DNA of 64,000 nucleotides from COE1 sp949066965 (GTDB taxonomy: Bacteria > Bacillota > Clostridia > Lachnospirales > Lachnospiraceae), in contig CARTDA010000014.1 in NCBI GenBank assembly GCA_949066965.1, positions 23,377 through 87,376 on the forward strand, read 5' to 3'. The notes under the pieces were generated by a model, which had not been told where the DNA came from, made no database searches, and saw only the letters and a list, made by a program, of their open reading frames with translations. A program made the translations under genes and the position numbers. Position 1 is the stretch's first letter. Each line of letters starts with the position of its first letter. Below, piece after piece: positions 6,820-15,433 of this stretch.

Positions 6820-7782
6820 TTATTTCTGTACAAGGTGAATTGCAAATCCGCCAATTTCCTCATCCATATAAATCGCCGTCAGCTTTCCATTTTTTACTAC
6901 CGCGCTATCTTCGATGAACTTGACACTCTTTACCGATTCCAGATAATTCTTTGCACGCGCCACGCTGTTTGTGCCAATCGCGATATGTCCGTTTGCACCG
7001 CGTCCTACCTTCTTCATTGCTTCCACCTCAATACCTGCAAAGATGGAACTATTGCCTGCTTTCTTCGTAAAGCCAAACAGTTCGTCATATCTCGAAGCCA
7101 CAGCGTCAGCCGCCGCCTCGTCCGCACAGTTTACACCGATATGCCTGAGCTCAAACCCAAGCATCGTCCGCACGGCTTCCTCTGTCAGCGCCTGGATTTC
7201 ATCATACTTTCCTGCTGCCACCAGATCCTTTTTCACCATCCAGGAACCACCGCAGGCGATAATCTTGTCAAAGGCAAGGTACTCACAGATATTCTTTGCT
7301 GAAATACCGCCTGTAGGCATAAACTTCATCTGTGTATACGGCGCCGCCATGGACTTAATCATGTTTAAACCGCCGGCTGCCTCTGCCGGGAAGAACTTCA
7401 CAACCTCAAGACCAAGCTCAATTGCCTGCTCCACATCCGAAGGGTTTGATGTGCCCGGAGTTACCGGAACACCTTTTTCAAGACAATACTTGACAACTTT
7501 CGGATTCAAACCGGGGCTGACAATAAATTTTGCGCCTGCATTTACCGCATGGTCAACCTGTTCTGTCGTAAGCACAGTTCCGGCTCCAACCAGCATGTCA
7601 GGAAATTCGCTTGCCATGATTCGGATTGACTCCTCCGCAGCAGCAGTCCTGAACGTAACCTCCGCACAGGGCAGTCCGCCCTTTATCAGCGCTTCCGCCA
7701 AAGGTTTTGCATCTTTCGCGTCATCCAGAACAACAACCGGCACAATACCAATCTTACTGATTTTCTCTAATACTTCATTCAT
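6820..7782 (-). CDS. eda: KDPG/KHG aldolase fused to a glyoxalase-like (VOC) domain
   Basis: A 320-residue protein starting at ATG 7780-7782 behind GAGGA. Residues 1-213 are a complete class I KDPG aldolase: E41 in AEVTFRT, the GAGTV loop, TPGTSNP near 108, and the Schiff-base lysine K129 in EVVKFFPA. It splits 2-keto-3-deoxy-6-phosphogluconate into pyruvate and glyceraldehyde 3-phosphate. Residues about 215-320 (ELRHIGVNCADEAAADAVA to GGFAIHLVQK) look like a single vicinal-oxygen-chelate (glyoxalase) repeat, absent from E. coli Eda (about 213 residues). It is the last gene of the hexuronate operon. The role of the extra domain is unknown; it could be regulatory or bind a keto acid. Confidence 0.9.
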   Translation of the reverse strand: MNEVLEKISKIGIVPVVVLDDAKDAKPLAEALIKGGLPCAEVTFRTAAAEESIRIMASEFPDMLVGAGTVLTTEQVDHAVNAGAKFIVSPGLNPKVVKYCLEKGVPVTPGTSNPSDVEQAIELGLEVVKFFPAEAAGGLNMIKSMAAPYTQMKFMPTGGISAKNICEYLAFDKIIACGGSWMVKKDLVAAGKYDEIQALTEEAVRTMLGFELRHIGVNCADEAAADAVASRYDELFGFTKKAGNSSIFAGIEVEAMKKVGRGANGHIAIGTNSVARAKNYLESVKSVKFIEDSAVVKNGKLTAIYMDEEIGGFAIHLVQK

Positions 7783-7824
7783 ATTTTTCCTCTTTTCTAT
7801 TGAACCAAGTTTCACTTTTTCTTT

Positions 7825-8628
7825 TTATTTTGGCTGCTTTCCGATATATGCAAGAATGCCGCCGTCAACATAGAGAATATGTCCGTTTACGCCGTTGGAT
7901 GCGTCTGATGCAAGGAATACCGCAGGTCCTCCAAGCTCATCTGGCTGTAACCATCTGTTTGCAGGCGTCTTTGCGCAGATAAACGTATCAAACGGATGCC
8001 TGCTTCCGTCCGGCTGCCGCTCGCGCAAGGGAGCTGTCTGCGGCGTCTCAATGTAACCTGGTCCGATACCGTTGCACTGGATATTGAACTCGCCGTACTC
8101 TGAGCAGATGTTCTTTGTGAGCATTTTCAGACCGCCTTTAGCCGCTGCATATGCCGACACCGTCTCACGTCCAAGTTCTGACATCATGGAACAGATGTTG
8201 ATAATCTTTCCGTGTCCTTTCTTAATCATGGACGGAATCACTGCCTTTGAAACGATAAACGGCGCATTTAAGTCCACATCAATTACCTGTCTGAACTCTG
8301 CGGCTGTCATCTCGCACATCGGAATCCTCTTGATGATTCCCGCGTTATTGACAAGAATGTCAATCACACCGACTTCCTTCTCGATTGAGGCTACCAGCGC
8401 ATTCACCGCGTCCTCATTTGTGACATCGCACACATACCCATGCGCCTCAATGCCCTCTTCCTTGTATGCCGCGATTCCCTTGTCAACAAGCTCCTGTTTG
8501 ATGTCGTTAAATACGATTGTCGCCCCTGCATTTGCCATTGCCTTCGCGATTGCAAAACCGATACCATATGACGCACCTGTCACAAGTGCAATCTTTCCTT
8601 CGAGTGAAAACGGATTTGTATTTGCCAT
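7825..8628 (-). CDS. SDR dehydrogenase, gluconate 5-dehydrogenase / KduD-like
   Basis: A 267-residue classical short-chain dehydrogenase. I prefer the ATG at 8626-8628, ten bases after AGGAGG; an ATG nine bases earlier abuts that site. Visible motifs are the NAD(P) site TGASYGIGFAIA, the NNAG motif in ILVNNAGI, catalytic Ser in NICSMMSE, and YAAAK. It has the C-terminal DGGILAYIG end typical of the Ga5DH/KduD group. In a hexuronate operon it may interconvert 5-keto and 3-deoxy-hexulosonate intermediates (pectin route) or oxidise gluconate. Which substrate it uses cannot be read from the sequence. Confidence 0.85.
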   Translation of the reverse strand: MANTNPFSLEGKIALVTGASYGIGFAIAKAMANAGATIVFNDIKQELVDKGIAAYKEEGIEAHGYVCDVTNEDAVNALVASIEKEVGVIDILVNNAGIIKRIPMCEMTAAEFRQVIDVDLNAPFIVSKAVIPSMIKKGHGKIINICSMMSELGRETVSAYAAAKGGLKMLTKNICSEYGEFNIQCNGIGPGYIETPQTAPLRERQPDGSRHPFDTFICAKTPANRWLQPDELGGPAVFLASDASNGVNGHILYVDGGILAYIGKQPK

Positions 8629-8660
8629 TTTTCTCATTCCTCCTATATTATGTACTATGA

Positions 8661-9695
8661 TTATCGCTGAACGCGTCCTGAAGCATCCCCGCCAGCAAGT
8701 GTCTCAACTTCTTTTCTGGAAACAAGGTTAAAGTCGCCCGGAATCGTATGCTTTAATGCTGATGCTGCCACACCGTATTCCAATGCCGCCTTGAAATCCT
8801 TTCCATCCAGCAAGCCGCAGATTACGCCGCCTGCAAAGGAATCGCCGCCGCCAACGCGGTCAACAATCGGATGAATGCTGTATTCCTTGGAATGATAAAA
8901 TTCCTTGGTGTCCCTTGAATAAATACATGCCGACCAGCCATTGTCAGAGGCAGAATGGCTCACCCTCAGGGATGAAATGCAGTACTCAAAATTGTAATCC
9001 GCAACCATCTGCTCAAAAATTGACTTGTAGCCCGCAAGCTCAAGGTCACCGCTTGTCACGTCCGTATTACCCGGCTTATAACCCAGCACAAGCTCCGCAT
9101 CCTCCTCGTTTCCGATGCATACATCGACATACTGCATCAGGTTCTTCATAACCTTCTGTGCCTTCTCCGATGACCACAGCTTCTTTCTGAAGTTCAGGTC
9201 CACGGAAACCTTCACGCCATGCTTCTTTGCCGCCTTCAAAGCCTCCTCTGTAAGAACCGCAGCCGAATCCGATACTGCCGGCGTGATTCCGGTGAAATGG
9301 AACCAGTCAACCCCCTCAAATATCTTGTCAAAGTCAAAGTCCGCAGCCGTCGCCGTGGAAATGGAAGAATGCGCCCTGTCATAGACAACCTTGGAAGGTC
9401 TCATTGCAGAACCAGACTCAAGATAGTAAATACCAAGTCTTTCTCCACACTTTGCGATATTTGCCGTGCCCACACCATACTTTCTCAAAGCCGCAATCGC
9501 ACACTCCCCTAACTCGTTGTCCGGAACAGCTGTCACGAAGCTTGCTTCGTGTCCGTAATTTGCAAGGGACACAGCCACATTTGCCTCTCCGCCGCCATAG
9601 TTGATGTCAAACTCATCCGCCTGAATAAACTTCTCATTATTCGGTGTAGAAAGCCTCAACATAATTTCACCCATTGTAACTACTTTTTTTGCCAT
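8661..9695 (-). CDS. kdgK: 2-keto-3-deoxygluconate kinase (PfkB family)
   Basis: A 344-residue ribokinase-family sugar kinase. The N-terminus VVTMGEIMLRLSTPN is typical of KDG kinases, followed by INYGGGEANVAVSLANYG (PfkB signature 1). The C-terminal signature 2 is DRVGGGDSFAGGVICGL near residues 283-299, with the catalytic aspartate. It phosphorylates KDG with ATP, supplying the substrate of the aldolase encoded downstream. It lies between uxaA and the SDR gene in the same direction with short gaps. The start is supported by a GGAGG site. Length is slightly above the roughly 310-340 usual for KdgK. Confidence 0.9.
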   Translation of the reverse strand: MAKKVVTMGEIMLRLSTPNNEKFIQADEFDINYGGGEANVAVSLANYGHEASFVTAVPDNELGECAIAALRKYGVGTANIAKCGERLGIYYLESGSAMRPSKVVYDRAHSSISTATAADFDFDKIFEGVDWFHFTGITPAVSDSAAVLTEEALKAAKKHGVKVSVDLNFRKKLWSSEKAQKVMKNLMQYVDVCIGNEEDAELVLGYKPGNTDVTSGDLELAGYKSIFEQMVADYNFEYCISSLRVSHSASDNGWSACIYSRDTKEFYHSKEYSIHPIVDRVGGGDSFAGGVICGLLDGKDFKAALEYGVAASALKHTIPGDFNLVSRKEVETLAGGDASGRVQR

Positions 9696-9752
9696 GATAC
9701 ATTTTCCTCCATTTTATCTCATTCTATGTTAATTGTTAAACTTTCTTTTCCA

Positions 9753-11234
9753 TCAGAGTGTCACACCCTGTTTAAAAATAGCCATATCGTGGAATCCTGC
9801 AAGCTCGCTCTTAACCTCCTTGCCGGAAGCAATTGCAACCACCTCGGCAAACAGACGCTGACCGGCTGCATCAAGATCCTCACCCTCCGCGACAACGCCC
9901 GCATTAAAATCAATCCAGTTATCCTTCTTGCCTGCAAGCCTTGAGTTGCTTGAAATCTTCATCGTAGGCACCGGACACGCAAACGGTGTGCCGCGTCCTG
10001 TCGTGAAAAGCACAATATGTGCCCCGCTCGCCGCAAGTGCAGTCGATGCAACAAGGTCATTTCCGGGAGCGCTCAGAAGATTCAGCCCCGGTGTGCTTAC
10101 CGTCTCTCCATAAGCCAGCACGCCCTTTACAACAGCGCTTCCCGACTTCTGTGTACAGCCAAGGGACTTGTCCTCAAGCGTCGAAATACCACCCTTTTTA
10201 TTTCCCGGCGATGGGTTCTCATATATTGTCTGATTATGACTCTTAAAGTAGTTCTTAAAGTCATTAATCAGGTCAACCGTCTTGTGGAATAGTTCCTCAT
10301 TCGCACAACGGTTCATGAGAATGGTCTCCGCCCCGAACATTTCTGGCACTTCTGTCAGTATCGTCGTGCCTTTCTTGCTGATTAATATGTCAGAAAACCG
10401 TCCGACTACAGGGTTCGCAGTGATGCCGGAAAAGCCGTCGCTCCCGCCGCATTTCATACCGATGACAAGCTTCGAAACGCTGACTGGCTCGCGCCTGAAC
10501 TGGGAAACATACGCTGCAAGCCCTTCCACAATCGCAACGCCCTCGGCAATCTCATCGTCACTCTCCTGTGCCACAAGGAATTTTACCCTGTCAGGATTGA
10601 TGTCACCCATATACCCCTTAAGGACATCGATATTGCTGTTCTCACATCCAAGCCCGAGCACCAGCACGCCGCCTGCATTCGGATGATTTATCAGGTTGGC
10701 AAGAATCTGCCTTGTGTGCTCCTGGTCGTCGCCCATCTGTGAGCAGCCGTATGGATGCGGAAAGGCACATACGGCCTCAATATTTTCCCTGACAAGCCCT
10801 TTGGACAATTCCGCTATCTTGCTTGCCACATTGTTGACGCAGCCGACTGTCGGAATAATCCAGATTTCATTTCTGACACCTACTTTTCCGTTGTCGCGGT
10901 TATATCCCATAAAGGTTACATCCTCGGTGAATTTCTCATCCGCAAGATTCGGCTCATAACTGTAGTCAAGCAAATCACCCAGTCCGGTTTTCAGGTTGTG
11001 CGTGTGAATCCATTCGCCCTTTTTTACCGCCTCTGTTGCGTTTCCGATGCGGAAACCATACTTGATAACCGGTGTGCCCGCCGCGATATCCGCAAGCGCA
11101 AACTTGTGACCGGCTGGAATCTCCATTGCCGTTGTCACATCCGTCCCGCCCACGCTGACTGTCGTACCTGCCGCAATCACTTCCAGCGCCACAGCCACAT
11201 TATCATTTTCATTTATCTTAATAAAATTTGCCAT
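9753..11234 (-). CDS. uxaA: Altronate dehydratase
   Basis: A 493-residue protein, the usual length of UxaA. Residues 1-90 form the SAF domain (NENDNVAVALEVIAAGTTV). The large C-terminal domain holds VRNEIWIIPTVGCVN, FPHPYGCSQMGDD, LGLGCENSN and MKCGGSDGFSGITANP, the conserved cysteine-bearing segments of altronate and galactarate dehydratases. It dehydrates D-altronate to 2-keto-3-deoxygluconate in the galacturonate pathway. It starts 18 bases after the uxaB stop codon and is followed by kdgK, matching the order of the pathway. The family needs iron or manganese. Confidence 0.95.
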   Translation of the reverse strand: MANFIKINENDNVAVALEVIAAGTTVSVGGTDVTTAMEIPAGHKFALADIAAGTPVIKYGFRIGNATEAVKKGEWIHTHNLKTGLGDLLDYSYEPNLADEKFTEDVTFMGYNRDNGKVGVRNEIWIIPTVGCVNNVASKIAELSKGLVRENIEAVCAFPHPYGCSQMGDDQEHTRQILANLINHPNAGGVLVLGLGCENSNIDVLKGYMGDINPDRVKFLVAQESDDEIAEGVAIVEGLAAYVSQFRREPVSVSKLVIGMKCGGSDGFSGITANPVVGRFSDILISKKGTTILTEVPEMFGAETILMNRCANEELFHKTVDLINDFKNYFKSHNQTIYENPSPGNKKGGISTLEDKSLGCTQKSGSAVVKGVLAYGETVSTPGLNLLSAPGNDLVASTALAASGAHIVLFTTGRGTPFACPVPTMKISSNSRLAGKKDNWIDFNAGVVAEGEDLDAAGQRLFAEVVAIASGKEVKSELAGFHDMAIFKQGVTL

Positions 11235-11252
11235 ATTGATTTCCCCAAAATT

Positions 11253-12719
11253 TTATTTGAAATTCTTCTCAATTGCCTTCCTCATGCCAAGCGTCCTGAT
11301 ATCCTCAAGGTAAACGATGACGGCATCCACAAGACCTGTAACCTGTGTCAGATCCTGTCCGTGGAAATCCGTGTTGCTCAGGTATGCCTGCACGAACTCC
11401 CCTGACGGCTTTGCACTGTTTGCCGCAAAGAACTCAAGCACCGCCATGTCATCCATAATGTTGTACTCCTGTCCGTCCCTGTGGCCGATAAGCGCTTTTT
11501 CGCGTATCTCGCTTCCGGTGTAAAATGCCATCAGCGCAGCGATGGAAAATGTCAGGTGTTTCGGAAGGGCACCCTTTCTCTCCACATATCCAAGCAGCGA
11601 AGGCATACACCTTGCACGCCACTTTGACACGGAATTGAGCGAGATGGAAAGCAGTGCATGCTTAATGTACGGGTTCCGGAATCTTCCGTCCACTGCCTCC
11701 GCAAAGTCAAGCAAATCCTGTTTCGGCAAATCCAGTGTGGGAATGACCTCGTCATAGATTGTCTTGTGCATGAAATCGCCAATCAGCTCATCCTCCATGG
11801 ACTCCCTTACATAATCATTGCCGGCAAGATAGGAAGCAAGGACAAATGATGTGTGCGCACCATTCAGAATGCGAACCTTTCTCTGCTTATAGGGCTTCTG
11901 GTTGTCCGTGAAAATCACAGGACAGCCCGCTTCCGGAAGGGGGAATTCCTTGCTGATATCCTTTGCGCTCTCGATGACCCAGAGACCAAACGGCTCCGCC
12001 GTAACCACAATATTATCTTTATAACCAAACTCCTTCCAGAGCTCCTCGGCATCATCCCTCGGATATCCCGTCACAATACGGTCAACCAGCGTGGAAGTAA
12101 ACACACATGCCTCGTCCAGCCAGGCAAGGAATCCTTCGTCAAGGTTCCAGAGTTTTGCAAACTTGACAACACACTCCTTTAAATGGATTCCGTTGTCGTC
12201 AATCAGCTCGACAGGCAGCATCACAAGCCCCTTGTCCGCCGCACCGTTAAAGTGCTGGTATCTTGTATAGAGGAATTTGCAAAGTTTACCCGGATATGTC
12301 CTGGGCGGATTGGATTCAAACAGATCCGAATCATCAAACACAATCCCCGCCTCTGTCGTATTCGAGACAATATACCTGAGGGAATCCAGCCTTGCATATT
12401 CACTGTACTTTTCATATTCATCGTAAGCATCCACCACATCTGCAACACTCGTCACGACTCTCTTTATCACCTTCGGCTCGCCGTCAACAATGCCGCGCAG
12501 GCATACGGTGTACTGGCAGTCCTGGTCGTGGAACATATTGAGAATCCCGGCACCGTCAATCGGTTTTACCAGAACAATATCCCCATCAAACCTGCCTGTC
12601 TCATTTGCAATGTCGATAAAGTAATCAACAAATGCACGTAAGAAATTACCCTCACCAAACTGGAGGACTTTAATCGGTCTCGTCTTTTTTCCGGTCTTTG
12701 CCGCATTTAATAATTCCAT
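11253..12719 (-). CDS. uxaB: Tagaturonate reductase
   Basis: A 488-residue member of the polyol/mannitol dehydrogenase family. I start it at ATG 12717-12719, eight bases after AGGAG; six extra codons upstream are possible. The N-terminal Rossmann strand is KVLQFGEGNFLRAFVDYF. The catalytic segment NGAHTSFV lies near 295, and a K-x5-N-x2-H-type region follows. It reduces D-tagaturonate to D-altronate with NADH, the second step of galacturonate use. It is the first gene of the operon uxaB-uxaA-kdgK-SDR-eda. A promoter and two palindromic operators lie directly upstream. No uxaC isomerase is in this window. Confidence 0.94.
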   Translation of the reverse strand: MELLNAAKTGKKTRPIKVLQFGEGNFLRAFVDYFIDIANETGRFDGDIVLVKPIDGAGILNMFHDQDCQYTVCLRGIVDGEPKVIKRVVTSVADVVDAYDEYEKYSEYARLDSLRYIVSNTTEAGIVFDDSDLFESNPPRTYPGKLCKFLYTRYQHFNGAADKGLVMLPVELIDDNGIHLKECVVKFAKLWNLDEGFLAWLDEACVFTSTLVDRIVTGYPRDDAEELWKEFGYKDNIVVTAEPFGLWVIESAKDISKEFPLPEAGCPVIFTDNQKPYKQRKVRILNGAHTSFVLASYLAGNDYVRESMEDELIGDFMHKTIYDEVIPTLDLPKQDLLDFAEAVDGRFRNPYIKHALLSISLNSVSKWRARCMPSLLGYVERKGALPKHLTFSIAALMAFYTGSEIREKALIGHRDGQEYNIMDDMAVLEFFAANSAKPSGEFVQAYLSNTDFHGQDLTQVTGLVDAVIVYLEDIRTLGMRKAIEKNFK

Positions 12720-12766
12720 GTCATTATCTCCTATCACTTTTCAATCATTCGTTTGCAACTCTGTTT

Positions 12767-12780
12767 TGTAAGTGCTTACA
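12767..12780. promoter_or_regulatory. LacI/CcpA-type operator, proximal
   Basis: The sequence TGTAAGTGCTTACA has perfectly inverted 6-base half sites. It lies 6 bases downstream of the -10 box and so covers the transcription start, where a bound repressor would block initiation. It matches the general LacI-family form (cre-like, but with a TG centre). Confidence 0.75.
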
Positions 12781-12786
12781 TTTTGA

Positions 12787-12815
12787 ATTTTATATCGTTT
12801 CTATCAGAAAGTCAA
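12787..12815 (-). promoter_or_regulatory. Promoter of the hexuronate operon
   Basis: On the minus strand: -35 TTGACT (12810-12815), a 17-base spacer, -10 TAAAAT (12787-12792). It is located 68-96 bases upstream of uxaB and between two operator-like palindromes. Confidence 0.82.
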
Positions 12816-12856
12816 CTGTTTTTGGAATTCTTTTCATGTCTTTTTTGTCATTTCCA

Positions 12857-12870
12857 TGAAAACGGTTACA
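12857..12870. promoter_or_regulatory. LacI/CcpA-type operator, distal
   Basis: TGAAAACGGTTACA matches the catabolite-response element consensus at 13 of 14 positions. It is centred 90 bases upstream of the proximal operator and about 40 bases upstream of the -35 box. It could be a CcpA site or a second site for the pathway repressor. Confidence 0.68.
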
Positions 12871-12899
12871 TTTCATCAAAAAACAATTCAATTCATCCT

Positions 12900-14060
12900 T
12901 TAATGTTCCATCTTCTGCCTTATTTTTTCAATTGTTTTCCACCGGCTGATGCGCTCGCGCTGATCCCGTGTAAGAATCTCTACCATAAATGCACTGATTT
13001 CCCAGAAAACCTGCTTGGTCTCCTCGTTCATTCCCGAGTATTCCTGCACAATCGGATGAAGCTTTTTGGCAAACTCCCCTCCTTTCACATTCTTCAAATC
13101 CGTCAGCGTCTTTGCCTCAGTGATTTCTATCATTTTAAACAGACTGTCTATAAAATCCCCTACCTGCTCGATTCCAAGGGCAAATATCCAGTTGTTGATA
13201 CGGTCATAAAGCTCCTTGCGTTTGGGAACCTGCTCCTGTGCCCGCACAAACCGGTCTCCCTCAATGCACCATGAAAAGCATACATGCTGCTGTACCCCAA
13301 TCTCCGTGCTCTGAATCAGTTCATAATCCTCCTTTTGTTCCATAAGCAACCCCACAAAGGATTCATCCGGCACAATCTTGAGAATCTTGTCCTTGACGCC
13401 GTCATAGTCAAGCGTGTCCATAAAATCCGGCCGGAACCCCGGACCATCCATGTTAAAAATCCTGCCAATCCGGGGTTTTATATCGTCCTCACAGGTCATC
13501 GCCGCATACACTGCAAGATTGCCTCCCTTGGAATGCCCTCCCAGGTAAAACCTGAGATTCCTCTTCCTCGCAAGAAGCTTCGCCACCCTGTTCAGATACG
13601 CCGTGCTTTTCAGCTGTGCACCGACAGGCGTGCGGTACGCCATATAAAAATCCTCCTTCCATCCCACCAGTGCATCATCCGTCCCCCGGAACGAGACAAA
13701 CACATCCCCGTTTCCAAGCATAAATGTTACTGCGCAGAACTGCACCCCTTCGTCGGCATTCATTTCTTCCAGAAAATAATTCACCTTCGTATTCCTGTAC
13801 CTGCGTGAAAACGCCGCCTTGTAAAAGAGCTCCCTGTTCTTTTCCAGCTCCCATTTCACAGATATGAAATTGTGCCAGTCCATCTGCTGCGCAGCGTCGC
13901 ACAGGAATACCGCCGGCTTATTATCGTCTATATGTGGAATAATTTTATCAAGAAGGAAATAAGAAAAATGAGAAAACAAAAGACCGTCAACTTCACAAAA
14001 GGGCTTTTCCGCAAAGGTAAAGCCCCCAAATTCATATACATATGAAATAATATCTCCCAT
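12900..14060 (-). CDS. DUF2974 (Mbeg1-like) alpha/beta hydrolase
   Basis: A 386-residue protein starting at ATG 14058-14060 behind GGAGGG. The middle carries a lipase-like core: VFVSFRGTDDALVGWKED near residues 125-140, then the nucleophile elbow FYLGGHSKGGNLAVY near 173-187, with catalytic Ser in GHSKG, then NMDGPGF. This is the DUF2974 family, common in clostridia and assumed to be lipase or thioesterase-like. There is no signal peptide. It starts 18 bases after a membrane-bound DUF3810 protein and is almost certainly cotranscribed with it. The substrate is unknown. Confidence 0.85.
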   Translation of the reverse strand: MGDIISYVYEFGGFTFAEKPFCEVDGLLFSHFSYFLLDKIIPHIDDNKPAVFLCDAAQQMDWHNFISVKWELEKNRELFYKAAFSRRYRNTKVNYFLEEMNADEGVQFCAVTFMLGNGDVFVSFRGTDDALVGWKEDFYMAYRTPVGAQLKSTAYLNRVAKLLARKRNLRFYLGGHSKGGNLAVYAAMTCEDDIKPRIGRIFNMDGPGFRPDFMDTLDYDGVKDKILKIVPDESFVGLLMEQKEDYELIQSTEIGVQQHVCFSWCIEGDRFVRAQEQVPKRKELYDRINNWIFALGIEQVGDFIDSLFKMIEITEAKTLTDLKNVKGGEFAKKLHPIVQEYSGMNEETKQVFWEISAFMVEILTRDQRERISRWKTIEKIRQKMEH

Positions 14061-14078
14061 AAAAGATAGTCCCTCCAA

Positions 14079-15281
14079 TCAATACAAAACACCGTCATAA
14101 TATTCCAGCAGCAGTCCCACGACATTATTATATTGCAGCACACCCTCCTGTACCCCGTTCAGCTTCAGGGTCGTGTCCATCAGCGTGCTGGAAACACTCT
14201 TCACCGTCGAGGTCTTGATGACGGCCTTCTTCTCAACCGTCTGCCATTCCTCTCTCGTCAGGAAGATATTGTCATCCGCCACCGCGTCATTAATTCTGAC
14301 ATGGCTCTTATAGACGTTCATGTTCCCTCCAATGGAGTCATAAAAATCATTATTCACATAATTCAGCACACTCAGATAGCCACAGTACTGCAAAAACGAG
14401 TCGTCCGATTGAATGCACGCCAGAAACCCAATCATGTTCGCGTCATCCTCATAGATGAATCCCTTTGTATGGGCAAGCTCATGGCAGACGGTGGGTGCCA
14501 CATTGGTTATGTACATGACGGAATTGATATTTGCTTCCAGCGAAAACGGAAAATAATACCCCATAATGTACTGCTGGCTGAAAAACTCCGAACAGCCCAG
14601 ATACTTCGGTGTCACATAAAAACCGGAAAGCTGGTCATACTCCTCGCCCAGGTTAAGCATCGCCCGCCTGGATGCCTCTATCAAGTCACCATCATAGTAT
14701 GCAGTCCCGCTGTCATCATGGACAATCTCCTTTTCCAGCGAATTGCATTTTCCGACAATATAGTCCCTTAAAATTGCCAGCTCCCTTTTTGTATAGGCCT
14801 TGTCGTTCATATGCACCTGTGCCGCTATATTGCCCGAAGCACCAGCCACCATCGCATCCGCTCCGATGCCGGCCGACATATATTTTTCCGAAAAACTGGA
14901 ACCATGATACAGGATAAAGCAGTTCAAGGTCATAACATAGCAGACCCCAAGCACCGTCCACACATAAAACGAGCCAAACCGCCTGACCCCCTGTCTGTAT
15001 TTTCCCCTGCATATGAGATTCCATACAAAAAAGCCGATTCCAAATAATGTGACCGCCACTGCAAGAATCAGCATAATCTCTCCTACACTCACGGGTACCT
15101 TGCTTGTCAGTCTCGCATATGTATTCAGCCATATGGGAAAAATGTTTTTGATATACCAATCACTAAACGCCACACTCTTCCATGAGGCTATATTGATTAT
15201 TATAACACCCAGCACACCAAATGCAAACAGTTTTTTGTGCAATTTAGCCTTATATTTGGTCTTATCCCTCTCTTTATCCAT
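14079..15281 (-). CDS. DUF3810 membrane protein with HExxH-type metalloprotease motif
   Basis: A 400-residue protein starting at ATG 15279-15281 behind GGAGGG. Three membrane helices occupy about residues 18-40, 68-90 and 108-128, and a large domain on the outer face follows. That domain contains VCHELAHTKGF (H-E-x-x-H, near 282-292) and a downstream EDDANMIGF, as in zincin metallopeptidases. DUF3810 members have this arrangement but no assigned substrate. The gene precedes a DUF2974 hydrolase in what looks like a two-gene operon. Confidence 0.84.
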   Translation of the reverse strand: MDKERDKTKYKAKLHKKLFAFGVLGVIIINIASWKSVAFSDWYIKNIFPIWLNTYARLTSKVPVSVGEIMLILAVAVTLFGIGFFVWNLICRGKYRQGVRRFGSFYVWTVLGVCYVMTLNCFILYHGSSFSEKYMSAGIGADAMVAGASGNIAAQVHMNDKAYTKRELAILRDYIVGKCNSLEKEIVHDDSGTAYYDGDLIEASRRAMLNLGEEYDQLSGFYVTPKYLGCSEFFSQQYIMGYYFPFSLEANINSVMYITNVAPTVCHELAHTKGFIYEDDANMIGFLACIQSDDSFLQYCGYLSVLNYVNNDFYDSIGGNMNVYKSHVRINDAVADDNIFLTREEWQTVEKKAVIKTSTVKSVSSTLMDTTLKLNGVQEGVLQYNNVVGLLLEYYDGVLY

Positions 15282-15433
15282 CGTTTTTCCCTCCGGCAAA
15301 TGACATTACCCACAAATTCATATACATAATATCACATTATTATTATCAAATTATAAATAAATTGTGAACATTTGCCGAAGTCCAAGACATTGTGGTTGTT
15401 CATACTGCGTATTGGTAATATTTAACTAGGCAT

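Noticed and set aside
6696..6863. N-terminal extension of the 98-residue protein before HIT
   Set aside because: The extension crosses the eda stop codon and the eda terminator, while the internal ATG at 6695 has a strong GGAGGT site.
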